DNA from: Bacillota bacterium
GTDB taxonomy: Bacteria > Bacillota > Clostridia > Peptostreptococcales > Anaerovoracaceae
Direction of reading: 5' to 3'
Length of the DNA: 35,798 nucleotides
Assembly (NCBI GenBank): GCA_017626845.1
Contig: JAGAHX010000079.1
Span: 1-35,798 of the forward strand
Part shown: piece after piece, positions 30,357-35,798 of the stretch
How positions within the stretch are numbered: the first letter of the stretch is position 1
Layout: the number at the start of each line of letters is the position of its first letter
Translations under genes and position numbers: made by a program
Notes under the pieces: generated by a model
What the model saw: the letters and a program-made list of their open reading frames with translations, nothing else
Databases searched by the model: none
Told to the model about the DNA's origin: nothing

Positions 30357-31424
30357 CATTTTTGCGTAACCGTCTTCGATATGAAATTCATATCCCTGCG
30401 GCAGCAGTTTCTTTACTTCCGGGTCGATCTCCGTCGCCGTAATAAAGACCTGGATCTCCTTCATGGATTCGATCAGAAAACGCTGGCGGCTGCTGTCCAG
30501 CTCCGATAAAACGTCGTCCAAAAGCAGCACCGCATTGCAGTTCGTCTCCTGCTTGATGAGGCCGATCTCCGCGAGCTTCATGGAGAGAGCGGCGGTCCGC
30601 TGCTGACCCTGGGAGCCGTAGGTGCGGATATCGGTTCCGTTCACTTCGATCTTTAAGTCATCCTTATGGGGTCCGAATCCGGTATATCCCTTGTAAAGAT
30701 CGCTTTCGAAGTTCTTATCCAGCAGATAGCGGAAGCTTTCCTTATCTTCCACCTTTGTCTCGTATTCCAGCTTTAAGCTTTCCCTTCCCTGGGAGATATC
30801 CGAATGGATCTTGCTGCTGAGTTCCTGCAGCCGCTTCGTGAATTCTTTCCGTTCCTCTACGATGCGGCAGCCGTATTCCGCCAGCGATTCGTCGAATACG
30901 TGAAACAGATTTCTGTCCGGATTCTTTTCTCTCAGCAGAAAGTTTCTCTGTCTCAGCACTTTTTTGTAATTTCCGAGATCGCTGTAATAGACGGGTTTGA
31001 TCTGGCAGAGCTCCCGGTCCAGAAATCTTCTTCTGTGCTCCGGTCCTTCCTTGATGATCTTGAGGTCATCCGGCGAAAATACGACGATATAGACATGTTC
31101 CAGCAGATCGATGCTCCGGGTCAGCTTTAAGCCGTCCACTTTAATGACTTTTCCCTCTTTCTGATAGAGGATATCGATCTCATTTTCGCCGTTTTCGCCC
31201 GTTACATGACAAACAGCCCTTGCAAAATCCTTGCCGAAGGCGATCATGTCGGAATCCTTATTGGTGCGGAAAGATTTGCCGAGCCCCATAATGAAGAGGC
31301 TCTCCAAAAGATTCGTCTTTCCCTGGGCGTTCTGACCCAGGAAAAGATTCAGCTTCTCGTGAAACGCTATCGTCTGACTTCCGTAATTTCTGAAATTTTC
31401 GAGTTTGATATCCTGAAAGATCAT
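30348..31424 (-). CDS. recF: DNA replication and repair protein RecF
   Basis: SMC-like ATPase that helps RecA load at gaps. The 358 residues begin MIFQDIKLENFRNYGSQTIA and contain Walker A LGQNAQGKTNLLESL (29-43), the signature TYGSQGQQRTAALSMKLAEI and Walker B AVLLLDDVLSELDSSRQ. Its ATG shares one base with the dnaN stop (TAATG), so the two are translationally coupled. The small S4-domain gene (yaaA/rlbA) often found between dnaN and recF is missing, and gyrB does not follow. Confidence 0.96.
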   Translation of the reverse strand: MIFQDIKLENFRNYGSQTIAFHEKLNLFLGQNAQGKTNLLESLFIMGLGKSFRTNKDSDMIAFGKDFARAVCHVTGENGENEIDILYQKEGKVIKVDGLKLTRSIDLLEHVYIVVFSPDDLKIIKEGPEHRRRFLDRELCQIKPVYYSDLGNYKKVLRQRNFLLREKNPDRNLFHVFDESLAEYGCRIVEERKEFTKRLQELSSKIHSDISQGRESLKLEYETKVEDKESFRYLLDKNFESDLYKGYTGFGPHKDDLKIEVNGTDIRTYGSQGQQRTAALSMKLAEIGLIKQETNCNAVLLLDDVLSELDSSRQRFLIESMKEIQVFITATEIDPEVKKLLPQGYEFHIEDGYAKMLT

Positions 31425-32530
31425 TAATTCGCGGAAATGCGGACCGGCAGCACCAGATACGTGAAGGAATCTCCCTCCACCGGCTTGATGAGGCAGGGGC
31501 TGACGGGAGAGGACATCTCCATGACGATCTCTTCGTCACCCACGGCCTTTAAGGCATCGGATACGTATTTAGAGTTGAATCCGATCACCAGTCCGTCTCC
31601 CTCGCTCTCGCAGGCGATGGATTCCTTGGAATTTCCTTCTTCGCTTCTGGACGTGATCTCGATCCTTCCGTCCGCGATATCCATCTTGATGAGGTTGTTC
31701 TTTCCTTCCTTGGAGAGGAGAGACGCTCTTTCGATGCCGGAAAGCAGCTCTTCTCTGCTTACGATGCAGCGGGTCTTATACGTCTTGGGGATAATATCGC
31801 TGTATTTGATGAATTCTCCCTCCAGAAGTCTTGCGACGATGCGGGTCTCTTTCGTAATGATCTCCGCCTTTTTGTCGTCTAAGACCAGGGATACTTCCTC
31901 TTCTTCGGAGCTTTCCATCAGGATCTTCTGGATCTCTGCCAGGATCCTGGCCGGGATCACGACGCTCTTTTCCTCATCCGAAGGCATTTCGCAGTTTGCG
32001 ACCGCCAGACGGAAGCCGTCCAGCGCAGCCATCTCCAGCTTTCCTTCCGCGAATTTCAGCAGACATCCTACCAGAATACCCTTCTTTTCGTCGATGGATG
32101 CGGCAAAAGTTGTCTTTTTGATCAGTTCTTTTAAGCTGTCCTTGTTTACGCCGATCTTGCTCAGCTGGTTCACCATACCGATGGCAGGGAATTCGTCAGC
32201 CGGCAGGGATACGATGGAAAAGTGTGACCCTAAGCAGCGGATCTCCATCTTTCCGTCCTCTTCTTCGATCTGCAGAACCGCGTTGGGAAGCTTACGGATG
32301 ATCTCGGAGAATAGTTTCGAGGAAACGACGGCGCTGCCGTCTTCCGCTGCCTGCACTTCCATCTTCGTTTCGATGGAAAGATCCAGATCCGATGCGGTAA
32401 CGGTGAGTTCGTTTCCTTTCACGGTAAGGAGGATTCCCTTTAGAATGGGAATGGTCGTGCGGATGGAAACGGCTTTGGATACCGTATTCAGCGCTCTCGT
32501 TAAGGCGCCCTGTGAACATGTGAATTTCAT
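31424..32530 (-). CDS. dnaN: DNA polymerase III sliding clamp (beta subunit)
   Basis: Ring-shaped processivity clamp of 368 residues, three homologous domains. Typical segments are the start MKFTCSQGALTRALNTVSKA, RTTIPILKGILLTV, ALDGFRLAVANCEMP in the middle domain, and the C-terminal SPCLIKPVEGDSFTYLVLPV that ends in the conserved VLP-(V/M)-R hydrophobic strand. AAGGAG precedes the ATG. The 157-bp spacer to dnaA holds DnaA boxes, a hairpin and the probable unwinding element, so dnaN may have its own promoter there. Confidence 0.97.
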   Translation of the reverse strand: MKFTCSQGALTRALNTVSKAVSIRTTIPILKGILLTVKGNELTVTASDLDLSIETKMEVQAAEDGSAVVSSKLFSEIIRKLPNAVLQIEEEDGKMEIRCLGSHFSIVSLPADEFPAIGMVNQLSKIGVNKDSLKELIKKTTFAASIDEKKGILVGCLLKFAEGKLEMAALDGFRLAVANCEMPSDEEKSVVIPARILAEIQKILMESSEEEEVSLVLDDKKAEIITKETRIVARLLEGEFIKYSDIIPKTYKTRCIVSREELLSGIERASLLSKEGKNNLIKMDIADGRIEITSRSEEGNSKESIACESEGDGLVIGFNSKYVSDALKAVGDEEIVMEMSSPVSPCLIKPVEGDSFTYLVLPVRISAN

Positions 32531-32561
32531 ACGCTTGCTCCTTATATTCTTCCAGTATTTT

Positions 32562-32592
32562 TAGTAGCTTTAGTAATAGAGGCTGTGGAAAA
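32562..32592. promoter_or_regulatory. DnaA-trio-like repeats beside a DnaA box (candidate origin unwinding element)
   Basis: The plus strand reads TAG-TAG-CTT-TAG-TAA-TAG (32562-32579), then AGGC, then TGTGGAAAA, a DnaA box on the minus strand (32584-32592). Read 3' to 5' away from the box this is GAT-AAT-GAT-TTC-GAT-GAT, five of six triplets matching the 3'-(G/A)A(T/C)-5' DnaA-trio rule, in the correct order and strand relative to the box. Confidence 0.65.
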
Positions 32593-32600
32593 GGGGAAAA

Positions 32601-32637
32601 CCTTTCCCTTCCCTTGAAAAGTAAGGGGAGGGAAAGG
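32601..32637. terminator. Hairpin in the dnaA-dnaN spacer
   Basis: CCTTTCCCTTCCCTT (32601-32615) and AAGGGGAGGGAAAGG (32623-32637) are complementary in 14 of 15 positions with a 7-nt loop; TTTT follows on the minus strand. It may end part of dnaA transcription or be part of the origin structure. Confidence 0.5.
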
Positions 32638-32645
32638 GGAAAACC

Positions 32646-32687
32646 TGTGGATAGATCTTTCCTCTTTTTGCACAGGAGTGTGGAAAA
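32646..32687. promoter_or_regulatory. DnaA boxes directly downstream of dnaA
   Basis: Minus-strand boxes CTATCCACA (32646-32654) and TTTTCCACA (32679-32687), each one mismatch from TTATCCACA. The second adjoins the dnaA stop codon. With the box at 32584-32592 they form the dnaA-dnaN part of a bipartite origin. Confidence 0.75.
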
Positions 32688-34034
32688 CTATTCTTCGATC
32701 TGCCGGTAGATCGTATCGATCGTCTCCTGCAGCTCCTTGTCGGTCTTCAGCTCTTCCACGATCTTTTCGTAGCTGTGCCGTATGGTCGTATGGTCTCTTC
32801 CGCCGAACAGCTTGCCCATCTGGGGCAGGGAATAATTCGTATGCTCCCGGATGAGGTAAATGGCGACCTGCCTTGGAAATGCAACGTTCTTGGAACGGTT
32901 TGCGCTTTCCATGTCCGACACTTTTACGCCGAAATACTTGGAAACTTCTTTTTTTATGATATCCGGCGTGATCTCCCGCGTCTTCGTATTATTGAAGATA
33001 TCCGTCAGGACCATCTTAGCCAGGTCCTTGTTCATCGGTGACCCTAAGAGCTGCGACGTGGCGTGCACTCTGGTAAAGGCGCCTTCCAGATCCCGGATGT
33101 TCGTCGTAACGTTCTGGGCGATCAGGTCCAGCATGCCGTTTACTTCCGGGGTCAACTCCACTTCGGACAGAATGGCCAGATTTTTCAGGATAGCCACGCG
33201 GGTCTCGTATTCCGGCGCCTGGATATCCACGGGAAGTCCCTGGCCGAAGCGGCTCGTCAGACGTTCCGGAATGCCCACAAGTTCCTGGGGCGGTTTATCC
33301 GACGTAAAGATGATCTGCTTTCTTGCGTTGTACAGATCGTTGAACGTATGGAACAGCTCTTCCTGGGTCGCGGACTTTCCCGAGATGAACTGCACGTCGT
33401 CGAACAGCAGCACATCTACTTTTCTATATTTGTTGCGGAATTTGTCGGTGCTTTTTTCCTGAATCGACGTTACCAGTTCGTTGGTGAAAGCCTCCGAAGA
33501 GACGTACATGACACGCTTTTTCGGAAAATGCTTAATGATGTACTGTCCAACCGCGTGCATCAGGTGGGTCTTCCCCAGGCCGGGACCGCTGTAAAGGAAG
33601 AGGGGGTTGTATTCCTTTACGTATCCCTTATCCGCGATGGCAAGGCAGGCGGCCAGCGCCAGCTGGTTGTTGGGCCCCTGTACGAAGCTTTCAAAGGTAT
33701 AACGGGGGTTGAACCCATAGCTTTTTTCTTCCGGGATCGGACTGCCGTCATCTTCCTCATCGTCAGGCGGCTCTATGTCGACCACTTCCAGTTTGTATAC
33801 TTTTCCGAAAGACTTCCGGCAGGCCTCCGCCAGAGATTCCGCGTAATTGTTGATATTCGTCTGATATAATTTACTGTTCCCGCCGGCGGTCTTAAAGTAG
33901 ATGGTCTCCTTCTTTTCGCTCAGCTTGACCGGGGTCAGCGGGCGGAAGAAGGTATCCACTTTTAACCGCTCCATGCTGGTATAGAGCAGATCTAGCACGA
34001 CGTTCCACTTTTCTTTCAGCTCTGCTTTTGTCAT
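32688..34034 (-). CDS. dnaA: Chromosomal replication initiator protein DnaA
   Basis: AAA+ initiator that binds DnaA boxes and unwinds the origin. The 448 residues show domain I (about 1-85), an acidic short domain II (EPPDDEEDDGSPIPEE), the AAA+ domain with Walker A SGPGLGKTH (149-157) and Walker B LLFDD (209-213), and domain IV with the box-recognition sequence GGRDHTTIRHS (411-421). The usual YGGVGLGKTH is YSGPGLGKTH here, a mild change outside the essential GKT. The Shine-Dalgarno is weak (GGAACGG). An extended -10 with a DnaA box in its -35 region suggests autorepression. It diverges from gyrB. Confidence 0.98.
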   Translation of the reverse strand: MTKAELKEKWNVVLDLLYTSMERLKVDTFFRPLTPVKLSEKKETIYFKTAGGNSKLYQTNINNYAESLAEACRKSFGKVYKLEVVDIEPPDDEEDDGSPIPEEKSYGFNPRYTFESFVQGPNNQLALAACLAIADKGYVKEYNPLFLYSGPGLGKTHLMHAVGQYIIKHFPKKRVMYVSSEAFTNELVTSIQEKSTDKFRNKYRKVDVLLFDDVQFISGKSATQEELFHTFNDLYNARKQIIFTSDKPPQELVGIPERLTSRFGQGLPVDIQAPEYETRVAILKNLAILSEVELTPEVNGMLDLIAQNVTTNIRDLEGAFTRVHATSQLLGSPMNKDLAKMVLTDIFNNTKTREITPDIIKKEVSKYFGVKVSDMESANRSKNVAFPRQVAIYLIREHTNYSLPQMGKLFGGRDHTTIRHSYEKIVEELKTDKELQETIDTIYRQIEE

Positions 34035-34086
34035 TTCTAACCGTTCCTGTAGCTAGTATTTAACACCATATGTATGGGCGATACCG

Positions 34087-34095
34087 ATTATATCA
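34087..34095 (-). promoter_or_regulatory. Extended -10 promoter of dnaA
   Basis: On the minus strand TGA-TATAAT (34087-34095). The -35 region is occupied by or adjoins the DnaA box at 34104-34112, so DnaA should compete with RNA polymerase. Confidence 0.65.
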
Positions 34096-34103
34096 CAAAG
34101 TAG

Positions 34104-35798
<1,695 letters not shown>

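Overview
This window is the replication-origin region of a Bacillota (Clostridia-type) chromosome of moderately high G+C. The origin genes dnaA, dnaN, recF, gyrB and rpmH are here with DnaA boxes, together with parA/parB and three parS sites. A 2,4-diaminopentanoate dehydrogenase (ornithine fermentation), a sigma-54 activator and a diaminopropionate ammonia-lyase point to an anaerobic amino-acid fermenter, perhaps of the Peptostreptococcales/Anaerovoracaceae kind. The taxon is an inference; there is no rRNA gene in the window.

Layout. 1-2972: ornithine-fermentation edge, with the 3' part of ord missing. ord has a consensus sigma-54 promoter and lies beside its probable PAS/AAA+/Fis activator, which is flanked on both sides by matching 35-bp dyads; an ArsR regulator diverges from the activator. 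3018-14516: a long minus-strand series parA-parB, mnmG-rsmG-rnhA, an exported protein, yycH-yycI-walJ-htrA, and rlmH-phzF. This is a Wal-type accessory operon without walR or walK. 14517-15940: three parS sites around a small multidrug resistance (Gdx/SugE-like) exporter whose leader looks like a transcription-attenuation riboswitch, and a flavodoxin-fold reductase. 16242-19140: alr, a GyrI-like protein and pepT. 19141-24307: an accessory block with two M20 hydrolases, an AraC regulator, diaminopropionate ammonia-lyase and several long palindromic intergenic repeats. 24529-27739: a plus-strand operon gntR-mnmE-lipoprotein-deoxyinosine glycosylase. 27836-34034: dnaA-dnaN-recF-rpmH-rnpA-yidD-yidC-jag, all on the minus strand. 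34422-end: gyrB, divergent from dnaA.

How the parts work together. DnaA boxes lie on both sides of dnaA, and a DnaA-trio-like TAG series next to a DnaA box in the dnaA-dnaN spacer marks the likely unwinding site. ParB loading sites lie about 18-19 kb from dnaA. The usual order (rpmH divergent from dnaA, gyrB after recF, mnmE-mnmG-rsmG-parA-parB contiguous) is rearranged: gyrB diverges from dnaA, the rpmH operon follows recF on the same strand, and mnmE has been separated from mnmG and joined to a gntR-started operon.

The signals most worth testing are the leader RNA ahead of the SMR gene, the paired 35-bp dyads around the sigma-54 activator, the GntR operators in the diaminopropionate locus, the tandem-hairpin region between parB and mnmG, and the families of intergenic palindromes. 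No tRNA, rRNA, CRISPR array or transposase gene was found.
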